Positions 1 through 4,835 of a DNA stretch of 5,119 nucleotides are shown here, piece after piece. Both the position numbers and the translations under genes were made by a program. Source of the DNA: Spirochaetaceae bacterium (GTDB lineage: Bacteria; Spirochaetota; Spirochaetia; Treponematales; Breznakiellaceae); NCBI GenBank assembly GCA_031288215.1, contig JAITRV010000028.1, positions 1 through 5,119 on the forward strand. Reading direction: 5' to 3'. The notes under the pieces are model-generated. The model was not told where the DNA came from and made no database searches. It saw only the letters and a list, made by a program, of their open reading frames with translations. Numbering within the stretch: position 1 is the stretch's first letter; each line of letters begins with the position of its first letter.

Positions 1-90
1 AACGCGTTGGCGAAGGGGCTCTCCCCGGAAACGATCAGTGAGATTACCGGCCTGGATATTAGCACGGTCAAAAAGATTGCGGGCCAGTAG
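1..90 (+). CDS. C-terminal end of a probable Rpn-family (PD-(D/E)XK) nuclease/transposase, partial
   Basis: Frame 1 is open from the first base to a TAG at 88-90 and gives the last 29 residues of a protein whose start lies upstream of the window. The tail contains AKGLSPETISEITGLDISTV, a short helix-turn-helix-like segment of the form 'G-(L/M)-S-x-E-x-I-x-x-I-T-G-L'. This pattern is common at the C-terminus of Rpn-family recombination-promoting nucleases/putative transposases, which carry a PD-(D/E)XK nuclease core. The core itself is not visible, so the family call rests on the tail alone. A small HTH protein with a similar end is the main alternative. It is separated from the fab genes by almost 380 nt and a new promoter, so it is not part of their operon. 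Confidence 0.55.
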   Translation, partial: NALAKGLSPETISEITGLDISTVKKIAGQ

Positions 91-103
91 CGGGCTTAGC
101 CCG
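91..103 (+). terminator. Short GC hairpin just after the upstream gene, possible weak terminator
   Basis: CGGGC (91-95) and GCCCG (99-103) are exact inverted repeats around a TTA loop, directly after the stop codon at 88-90. The following bases are AGACTTT, so there is no real U-tract. It could be a weak or factor-assisted terminator, or simply a chance stem. The position argues for termination and the missing T-run argues against it. Confidence 0.3.
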
Positions 104-433
104 AGACTTTGCGGTTGCCCGTGGTACGATGGCAGCGGTGAAGAATCCGATGATAGACGAAGCAATGTCAACACCTTAAGCAGCTACGGCCTCAGAAGAG
201 TCCACAGATTTACCAAAAACCCGCCCTTTTTTTCCACTTGAAAATAGCAAAATGCGGAGCATTTTGCGAGACTTGTTCGATAACTTGGCCTGGAACAACT
301 CTCTACACTAAGGGTGTTTTGGAGGGTCGACGGTGCTACCGTAATGGTGGCATCGGCTGTTTGTTGCTGCCTGGCGCCATCGCGCCCTCCCCTCCCGCAA
401 CTAAGCCGGTCCAAAGGGGTCTAACATTTTATC
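104..433. other. Intergenic region with no supported gene
   Basis: About 330 nt between the upstream gene and the fab promoter. Short open frames exist on both strands, but they overlap each other, lack convincing ribosome binding sites and encode low-complexity arginine/serine/proline-rich products, so none is called. No tRNA or recognisable riboswitch was seen. Visible structure is a run of seven T at about 229-235, a 9-bp hairpin at 247-267 and a small GC stem GGCGC/GCGCC at 373-386. The plsX and rpmF genes that often precede fabH in other bacteria are absent here. Confidence 0.6.
247..267. repeat. Perfect 9-bp inverted repeat (hairpin) with 3-nt loop
   Basis: GCAAAATGC (247-255) and GCATTTTGC (259-267) pair perfectly around GGA. 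On the minus strand the stem is followed by a short T-rich stretch (complement of 240-246), so it could terminate minus-strand transcription. On the plus strand no T-run follows. No gene next to it needs a terminator in either direction, so its role is unknown. Confidence 0.6.
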
Positions 434-461
434 TTGACACTTTCGCGTAATTTGTTATAAT
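434..461 (+). promoter_or_regulatory. Sigma70-type promoter for the fab operon
   Basis: The -35 hexamer TTGACA (434-439) and -10 hexamer TATAAT (456-461) both match the housekeeping consensus exactly and are separated by 16 bp, within the accepted 16-18 bp range. Transcription would start near 467-469, about 40 nt upstream of the fabH ATG. The region is AT-rich inside a GC-rich neighbourhood. It is the only strong promoter seen in the window and is placed to drive fabH, fabD and fabG, and fabF-fabZ by read-through. The match to consensus is seen directly; the start site and activity are inferred. Confidence 0.85.
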
Positions 462-468
462 AACGAGT

Positions 469-494
469 ATGACAAAATACGTTGAATTTGTCAT
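469..494. promoter_or_regulatory. 8-bp-arm inverted repeat at the transcription start, candidate operator
   Basis: ATGACAAA (469-476) and TTTGTCAT (487-494) are perfect inverted repeats separated by 10 nt. They begin about 8 bp downstream of the -10 box, so the dyad covers the predicted transcript start and ends just before the fabH ribosome binding site. This is a classic position for a repressor site. It does not match the FapR consensus as I know it, nor clearly the FabT one. A 5' UTR hairpin is an alternative, although a 10-nt loop over an AT-rich stem would be weak. The regulator is unknown. Confidence 0.5.
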
Positions 495-496
495 GC

Positions 497-502
497 AAAG
501 GA
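497..502 (+). promoter_or_regulatory. Ribosome binding site of fabH
   Basis: AAAGGA lies 6 nt before the ATG at 509. It decides the start: the in-frame TTG at 482 lies upstream of this site, inside the operator-like dyad, and has no Shine-Dalgarno sequence of its own. Confidence 0.7.
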
Positions 503-508
503 TTGGGC

Positions 509-1555
509 ATGGCTATGGAGATCAGGGGGACCGGGAGGGCGGTCCCGGTTCGCAGGGTAAGTAACGACGATTTGGCCCGGAACATCGAGACAAGTGATGA
601 GTGGATCCGGTCCCATACGGGGATTGGGGCCCGGCATATTGCCGACGAGGGTACGGCCTGTAGCGATTTGGCGCTGGAGGCGGCACGGGAGGCCCTGGCG
701 ATGGCCTGGGGCTGGCAGGGCGGGGACCGGGAGGGCCGGGACCGGGCGGCGGGGGAGCTGGCGAAGGATCTGGATCTTATCGTGCTGGCCACCGCGGGCG
801 CGGATTTTTGCGGCTGTCCTTCCACGGCCTGTGTGGTGCAGGACGGGCTGGGGGCCCGGCAGGCGGCGGCGATGGACATTACCGCGGGCTGTACGGGCTT
901 TGTCTACGGGCTTGAGACCGCCGCAGGGCTTCTGATGACGGGGAAAACCCGGAAGCGGGCCCTGGTTATCGGATCGGAGCTTCTGAGCCGGCTGACAAAC
1001 TGGGGGGATAGGGGTACCTGCGTGCTGTTTGGCGACGGGGCGGGGGCCGTGGTGCTGGAGAAGACCGGCGCGCCCTCGGAGGGTCCGGGCCGGCGGGGGC
1101 TGGTGGGGACGGTGCTGGGGGCGGATGGTTCCGGGGCCGAACACCTCGTGATCCGCCGGGGGGGGACGCGGAATCCCTTCCGGGCCGGGGAAACGGTGGA
1201 GCTTCCGCCCCACATCGAGATGAACGGCCAGGCGGTCTACAACTTTGCCGTGAAGGCCTTTACCGATACCTGCAGGCGGCTGATGACGGAGGACGGGATC
1301 GGCATCGACGATGTGACCCTTATCGTGCCCCACCAGGCCAATGCCCGGATCGTCCAGGCCGCGGCTAAGCGGCTGGGAATCCCGGAGGAGAAATTCTTCC
1401 TCAACATCGGGGAGTACGCCAACACCTCGGCGGCGTCCATTCCCATTGCCCTGGACGAGTTGAACCGGTCCGGCAGGCTAACGCGGGGGGACCTGGTGAT
1501 GACCGTGGCCTTTGGCGGCGGCCTCACCTTTGGGGGAAATTTAATCGTATGGTAG
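509..1555 (+). CDS. fabH: Beta-ketoacyl-ACP synthase III (FabH)
   Basis: FabH starts fatty acid synthesis in the cytoplasm by condensing an acyl-CoA primer (acetyl-CoA or a branched-chain acyl-CoA) with malonyl-ACP to give a 3-ketoacyl-ACP. The predicted protein has 348 residues, against about 317 for E. coli FabH. The thiolase-fold triad is complete: Cys128 in ITAGCTGF, His275 in VPHQANAR and Asn305 in EYANTSAAS. The primer-end motif TSDEWI (about 29-34) and the C-terminal AFGGGLTFGG loop are also present. About 16 extra residues (roughly 67-86, Gly/Arg/Asp-rich) sit before the strand DLDLIVLAT and come from a G-rich tandem repeat. The ATG at 509 follows AAAGGA by 6 nt; an ATG two codons later is possible. 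It is the first gene of the operon, 6 nt before fabD. Substrate preference cannot be read from the sequence. Confidence 0.96.
   Translation: MAMEIRGTGRAVPVRRVSNDDLARNIETSDEWIRSHTGIGARHIADEGTACSDLALEAAREALAMAWGWQGGDREGRDRAAGELAKDLDLIVLATAGADFCGCPSTACVVQDGLGARQAAAMDITAGCTGFVYGLETAAGLLMTGKTRKRALVIGSELLSRLTNWGDRGTCVLFGDGAGAVVLEKTGAPSEGPGRRGLVGTVLGADGSGAEHLVIRRGGTRNPFRAGETVELPPHIEMNGQAVYNFAVKAFTDTCRRLMTEDGIGIDDVTLIVPHQANARIVQAAAKRLGIPEEKFFLNIGEYANTSAASIPIALDELNRSGRLTRGDLVMTVAFGGGLTFGGNLIVW
721..750 (+). repeat. 15-bp imperfect tandem repeat inside fabH, G-run rich
   Basis: Two adjacent 15-bp units (721-735 and 736-750) match at 12 of 15 positions and share the core GGGACCGGG. They encode five residues each, within the extra segment of FabH that E. 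coli FabH lacks. From 718 to 755 there are seven runs of three or more G separated by 1-4 nt, which fits the usual G-quadruplex motif on the coding strand. Confidence 0.65.
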
Positions 1556-1561
1556 CGGTGC

Positions 1562-2563
1562 ATGACAACGACGAATGGGACTAATCATAGGGCGGCCGTT
1601 TTCCTGTTCCCCGGCCAGGGGGTCCAGTACCCGGGCATGGCCCTGGACCTTGTGGAGACGGGGAGCGCGGGGGTTCGGGAGCTCTTTGAGCTGGCCTCGG
1701 GGATCATGGGCAGCGATATGGCGGCCCTGCTGCGGGATAGCGACGCGGAAACCCTGAAACGGGGTGATCTGGCCCAGCCGGCGATTACGCTGGCCAACCT
1801 GGCAGCCGCGGCCCTGCTGGGGGAACGGGGTATCCGGCCCCTGGCCTGCGCGGGCCACAGCCTGGGGGAGTACGCGGCCCTCCAAACGGCGGGGATCATC
1901 TCCCAGGCGGACTGCTTTACCCTGGTCAAACACCGGGGGGCGGCGATGCAGAGGGCGGCGGAACGGCTGACTGCCGCCGGGACGACACAAGCCGCCGGTA
2001 TGGCGCAAGCCGCCGGAATGGCGGCAGTTATCGGCCTGGAAGCGGAGCGGGTGGAGTCCTTACTAGCCGAATGGAAGGCGGGGAATGCGGCCCTGGAGCT
2101 CTACGCCGCCAATTTCAACTCCCCCCGGCAGACCGTGGTTTCAGGCAGCGCCGAGGCTCTGGCCCTGGCGGAGGAACGCTTTAAGGCGGCGGGGGCCCGG
2201 CGGGTCGTGCCCCTCCGGGTGGCCGGTCCCTTTCACTCCCCGCTGATAGCGGCGGCGCTGGAGGAATTCCGCCCCGTCCTTGAGGGGACGGCCTTCCGCG
2301 AGCCCCGGATCCCCGTCTACTCCAACGTGACGGGGGAGCGGATCGCTTCCGGGGCGGAGGCGAAGAGCCTGGCCCTGGAACAGATCACCAGGGCCGTGCG
2401 CTGGACCGCCGTGGAAGGGGCCCTACAGGAGGCGGGGCCGGAGCTTGTCCTGGAAGTGGGGCCCGGCAAGGTCCTCCAGGGGCTCTGGAAGGACTCAGGC
2501 AACGCCCTCCCCTGCTACGCGGCGGGGACGGCGGCGGAGATCGAACATTTATTCGAGAGGTAA
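1562..2563 (+). CDS. fabD: Malonyl-CoA:ACP transacylase (FabD)
   Basis: FabD transfers malonyl from CoA to the phosphopantetheine arm of acyl carrier protein, supplying FabH and FabF with extender units. The protein has 333 residues, slightly longer than the usual 305-315. Visible motifs are FPGQG (16-20, oxyanion loop), nucleophile Ser100 in GHSLGEY, Arg125 in the HRGAAMQ segment (binds the malonyl carboxylate in this family), catalytic His225 in GPFHSP, and the C-terminal EVGPGKVLQGL. A run of about 13 extra residues (about 137-154) contains a six-residue tandem repeat, next to the MQ helix and just before AAVIGL. The start ATG lies 6 nt after the fabH stop. The upstream bases GGTAGCGGTG make only a poor Shine-Dalgarno match, so translation may be coupled to fabH. 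The first eight or so residues are Thr/Asn-rich and precede the conserved start of the fold. Confidence 0.95.
   Translation: MTTTNGTNHRAAVFLFPGQGVQYPGMALDLVETGSAGVRELFELASGIMGSDMAALLRDSDAETLKRGDLAQPAITLANLAAAALLGERGIRPLACAGHSLGEYAALQTAGIISQADCFTLVKHRGAAMQRAAERLTAAGTTQAAGMAQAAGMAAVIGLEAERVESLLAEWKAGNAALELYAANFNSPRQTVVSGSAEALALAEERFKAAGARRVVPLRVAGPFHSPLIAAALEEFRPVLEGTAFREPRIPVYSNVTGERIASGAEAKSLALEQITRAVRWTAVEGALQEAGPELVLEVGPGKVLQGLWKDSGNALPCYAAGTAAEIEHLFER
1970..2023 (+). repeat. 18-bp tandem repeat inside fabD (three units)
   Basis: Units at 1988-2005 and 2006-2023 differ at one base (CAAGCCGCCGGTATGGCG and the same with A for T). A more diverged unit precedes them at 1970-1987. They are in frame and encode TAAGTT, QAAGMA, QAAGMA (residues 137-154). 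E. coli FabD has about 13 fewer residues between its MQ motif and AAIIGL, so this looks like a lineage-specific in-frame expansion in a surface loop. Confidence 0.85.
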
Positions 2564-2585
2564 CACCTTTTGTACGGGAGTGTAT

Positions 2586-3320
2586 ATGCGCCTAAGCGAT
2601 AACAAGGCCCTGGTAACCGGGGCTTCCCGGGGTATAGGCCGGGCCATTACGGAACGGTTCCTGGCGGAGGGGGCGGAGGTCTGGGGCCTGAGTACCGGGG
2701 AACCTGAGGATCTGGGGGAACGGATGGCCCGGGCCGGGGGGAAGCTCCACTGGCTAAGCGCCGATCTTGGCGAACTTGCCGCGGTGGAGGGGATCATCGA
2801 AAAGGCCCTGGAGGAATCCGGGGGCTTCGACATTGGGGTGAACAACGCGGGCCTTACCCAGGACACGCTTTCCTTTCGGATGAGTCTGGAAAGCTGGCAG
2901 AAGGTCCTGGACGTGAATTTGAGCGCCGCCTTCCTTGTGGCCCGGACTCTTGCCAGGGACATGATCCGCCGGCGGGGGGGGTCGATCATCAACATGTCCA
3001 GCGTGGTGGGGATCCACGGGAACGGGGGGCAGGCGAACTACGCGGCCAGCAAGGCCGGCCTTATCGGCCTGTCCAAGAGTCTCGCCCGGGAAGTGGCGGG
3101 CCGGGGGGTCCGGGTCAACGTCGTGGCCCCCGGCTTTATCGAAAGCGATATGACAAAGGCTATGCCGGAGGCGGCGAGGGAGGAGATGCTCCGGATCATC
3201 CCCCTGAAACGGGAGGGCAGGCCGGAGGATGTGGCCGCCGCGGTCCTGTTCCTTGCCTCGGAGGAATCTTCCTACATCACCGGGCAGGTTCTTACCGTGG
3301 ACGGCGGCATGTTTATTTAG
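2586..3320 (+). CDS. fabG: 3-oxoacyl-ACP reductase (FabG)
   Basis: FabG is the NADPH-dependent reductase that turns 3-ketoacyl-ACP into (3R)-hydroxyacyl-ACP. The 244-residue length is the same as E. coli FabG. It is a classical short-chain dehydrogenase: cofactor motif TGASRGIG (11-18), NNAG (86-89), and catalytic tetrad Asn111, Ser139, Tyr152 and Lys156 in the YAASK context. The highly FabG-like block GNGGQANYAASKAGLIGLSK and the C-terminal YITGQVLTVDGGM, which helps form the tetramer in this family, support FabG over a general SDR. GGGAG (2576-2580) is 5 nt before the ATG. An in-frame GTG at 2580 overlaps that site and is unlikely to be used. The gene lies 22 nt after fabD. It is followed by a 213-nt structured gap instead of the acpP gene seen in many other bacteria. 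Confidence 0.95.
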   Translation: MRLSDNKALVTGASRGIGRAITERFLAEGAEVWGLSTGEPEDLGERMARAGGKLHWLSADLGELAAVEGIIEKALEESGGFDIGVNNAGLTQDTLSFRMSLESWQKVLDVNLSAAFLVARTLARDMIRRRGGSIINMSSVVGIHGNGGQANYAASKAGLIGLSKSLAREVAGRGVRVNVVAPGFIESDMTKAMPEAAREEMLRIIPLKREGRPEDVAAAVLFLASEESSYITGQVLTVDGGMFI

Positions 3321-3327
3321 CCTTTTT

Positions 3328-3468
3328 CAAAACTACGGCAATGGCAGAAATGTATGCCTGAAGCAGGTTTCTGGGGTCCTGGCGGGGCAAAAATACCTCT
3401 TGCGCGGTCTTTTTGCCACCCCGCGTTACGGTATAGTGGACATACATTTCTGAATTTCCGTTGTTGTG
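3328..3468. repeat. Long nested inverted repeat (large stem-loop) in the fabG-fabF gap
   Basis: CAGAAATGTATG (3345-3356) is an exact inverted match to CATACATTTCTG (3441-3452). The pairing continues outward imperfectly to 3328 and 3468, with about 24 of 29 positions matched, allowing one bulge. The 84-nt interior holds a second inverted pair: GCGGGGCAAAAA near 3383-3394 against TTTTTGCC-ACC-CCGC near 3410-3424. In RNA this would fold into a long hairpin with a branched top between the fabG and fabF messages. Confidence 0.75.
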
Positions 3469-3487
3469 AATCGTTGATAGAAAGGTA

Positions 3488-3518
3488 GCTCTTTTCAAAA
3501 CTTTGTTTTGCAAAGAGC
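3488..3518 (+). other. Strong 14-bp hairpin just upstream of the fabF ribosome binding site
   Basis: GCTCTTTTCAAAAC (3488-3501) pairs with GTTTTGCAAAGAGC (3505-3518) with a single mismatch around a TTT loop. It ends 7 nt before the fabF Shine-Dalgarno sequence. The bases after it (CTTTATTAG) do not form a proper U-tract, so a simple intrinsic terminator is doubtful. Attenuation, mRNA processing or stabilisation of the fabF-fabZ message, or the end of a repeat element, are possible. Confidence 0.65.
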
Positions 3519-3525
3519 CTTTATT

Positions 3526-3531
3526 AGGGAG
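3526..3531 (+). promoter_or_regulatory. Ribosome binding site of fabF
   Basis: AGGGAG ends 5 nt before the ATG at 3537 and only 2 nt before the ATG at 3534. The fabG site has the same 5-nt spacing, so 3537 is the better start. Confidence 0.65.
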
Positions 3532-3536
3532 ATATG

Positions 3537-4832
3537 ATGAAGCGCAGAGTAGTGATCACGGGGATGGGCTTGGTTTCCCCCCTGGGCAATTCGGTAGCGG
3601 AATTCGGGGAATCGTTGAGGGCGGGGAAGAGCGGGATTGCCCCGATTACCGCCTTTGACACCACGGGTTTCGATGTGACCATCGCCGGCGAGGTAAAGGA
3701 CTTTGATCCCGGCCGCTGGATGGACAAGAAGGAGGCCCGCAAGATGTGCCGCTTTTCCCAGCTTGCCGTGGCCGCCACGGCGCAGGCCCTGGAACAGGCG
3801 GGGCTGGTGGAAAGCCGGCCCTTAGAGGGGCAGTCTTCACAGCCCTTCGGGGAACCCCGGAGGGTAAAGGCTAACGCGGAGCGGGTGGCCGTGGTCCTGG
3901 GAAACGGCATCGGCGGCTTCGAGGTGGTAAGCGATTCGTTCCGCAAGCTCTTTGACCAGGGGCCCCGCCGCATGCTCCCCCTGACGGTCCCCATGATGAT
4001 CCCCAACGAGGCGGCGGGGAACATCTCGATGATCTTCGGCACGAAAGGGCCGGCCCTGACCCAGGTTACGGCCTGCGCCTCCGGGGCGGACGCCCTGGGG
4101 CAGGCCCTGGACCTGATCCGCGCGGGCCGGGCCGATGTAGCTATAGCCGGGGGCACAGAGGCATGCGTGGTTCCCTTTGCCGTCGGGGGCTTCCAGATGC
4201 TCAAGACCCTGTCCACTAAACGCTGCCGCGAGCCGGAGAAGGCCTCCCGGCCCTTTGACGCGGACCGGGACGGCTTTGTACTGGGGGAGGCCGCGGGGGT
4301 CCTGATCCTTGAAGGCGAGGAGCACGCCAGGGGCCGGGGCGCCGCCATCCTGGCGGAATTCGCAGGTTACGGCGTCAGCGCCGACGCCTACCACATCACC
4401 TCCCCGGACCCCTCCGGCGGGGGGGGCGGCAGGGCCATCAAGCTGGCCCTGGAAGACGCGGGGCTGCGGCCACAGGACGTGCAGTACTACAACGCCCATG
4501 GGACTTCCACGGAGATCAACGATCCCACGGAGACGAAGATGATCAAGTACGCCTTTGGGGATCACGCCTATAAGATGAAGGTCTCCAGCATCAAGAGCAT
4601 GACCGGCCACTGTATCGCCGGGTCCGGGGGCATTGAGGCCATCGCCTGCGTCCTTGCCATCCGGGAGGGCTTCTACCCCCCCACGATCAACCTGGACACG
4701 CCGGACCCCGCCTGCGACCTGGACTACGTGCCGAACAAGGTCCAGTACGGGGAGATCCGCGCGGCCCTTTCGGGGAACCTGGGCTTTGGCGGGCACAACG
4801 GAGTCGTGGCCTTTAAGCGGTACGAGGAGTAA
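3537..4832 (+). CDS. fabF: Beta-ketoacyl-ACP synthase II (FabF)
   Basis: FabF is the elongating condensing enzyme, joining acyl-ACP with malonyl-ACP. The predicted protein has 431 residues (432 from the ATG at 3534), against about 412 in E. coli. The Cys-His-His set is complete: Cys180 in TACASG, His321 in NAHGTST and His358 in SMTGHC, with Lys353 in IKSMTG. The N-terminal RRVVITGMGLVSPLGN and the C-terminal gating loop GFGGHN are typical of FabF. Two oddities are seen. About 17 extra residues (roughly 92-114) follow helix ALEQAGL before RVAVVLGNGIGG. The segment after the second His reads GHCIAGSGG where GHxxGAAG is usual. The gene follows the long structured gap and sits 3 nt before fabZ, so the two are surely cotranscribed. 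FabB is a less likely assignment given the motifs and order. Confidence 0.95.
   Translation: MKRRVVITGMGLVSPLGNSVAEFGESLRAGKSGIAPITAFDTTGFDVTIAGEVKDFDPGRWMDKKEARKMCRFSQLAVAATAQALEQAGLVESRPLEGQSSQPFGEPRRVKANAERVAVVLGNGIGGFEVVSDSFRKLFDQGPRRMLPLTVPMMIPNEAAGNISMIFGTKGPALTQVTACASGADALGQALDLIRAGRADVAIAGGTEACVVPFAVGGFQMLKTLSTKRCREPEKASRPFDADRDGFVLGEAAGVLILEGEEHARGRGAAILAEFAGYGVSADAYHITSPDPSGGGGGRAIKLALEDAGLRPQDVQYYNAHGTSTEINDPTETKMIKYAFGDHAYKMKVSSIKSMTGHCIAGSGGIEAIACVLAIREGFYPPTINLDTPDPACDLDYVPNKVQYGEIRAALSGNLGFGGHNGVVAFKRYEE
4824..4829 (+). promoter_or_regulatory. Ribosome binding site of fabZ, embedded in the end of fabF
   Basis: GAGGAG encodes the last two glutamates of FabF and lies 6 nt before the fabZ ATG at 4836. 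It is the strongest Shine-Dalgarno match in the window, and its overlap with fabF suggests coupled translation of the two genes. Confidence 0.65.
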
Positions 4833-4835
4833 TGT

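Larger units (their letters stand above)
3319..3520. mobile_element. Candidate MITE-like or repeat element between fabG and fabF
   Basis: The fabG-fabF gap has related sequence at both ends. AGCCTTTTTCAAAACT (3319-3334) recurs at 3487-3502 with 14 of 16 bases matching, and the reverse complement of 3505-3520 also resembles it (about 12 matches with one gap). Inside is a long imperfect inverted repeat (3328-3356 with 3441-3468). About 200 bp, no convincing ORF, terminal and nested inverted repeats and a non-coding location are typical of non-autonomous mobile repeats. No target-site duplication could be defined, and the fabG stop codon overlaps the left edge. A structured regulatory RNA is the alternative. 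The repeats are seen directly; the mobile origin is inferred. Confidence 0.4.

Noticed and set aside
38..450. Small plus-strand ORFs in the region before the fab promoter
   Set aside because: They overlap the upstream gene or the promoter, lack ribosome binding sites and have low-complexity products.
482..508. Upstream extension of fabH from a TTG at 482
   Set aside because: It would start inside the operator-like dyad only about 15 nt after the predicted transcript start, has no Shine-Dalgarno sequence, and adds nine residues with no match to FabH. The ATG at 509 has AAAGGA at 6 nt.
491..1333. Long minus-strand ORF (280 codons) opposite fabH
   Set aside because: It is the antisense shadow of fabH with Pro/Arg/His-rich composition and no motif.
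2445..2585. Extended fabG start inside fabD
   Set aside because: The added 47 residues are the Arg/Ser-rich out-of-frame reading of the fabD end. The ATG at 2586 has GGGAG at 5 nt and gives exactly the FabG family length.
3410..3437. Possible second promoter before fabF with -10-like TATAGT at 3432-3437
   Set aside because: No acceptable -35 hexamer lies 16-18 bp upstream (only T-rich sequence), and the site is inside the large inverted repeat.
3313..3513. Minus-strand ORF of 66 codons across the fabG-fabF gap
   Set aside because: It starts with TTG, has no ribosome binding site, runs through the inverted repeats on both sides and overlaps the end of fabG. Its length is not surprising by chance. 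It might be a relic within the repeat element, but this is not supported enough to call.
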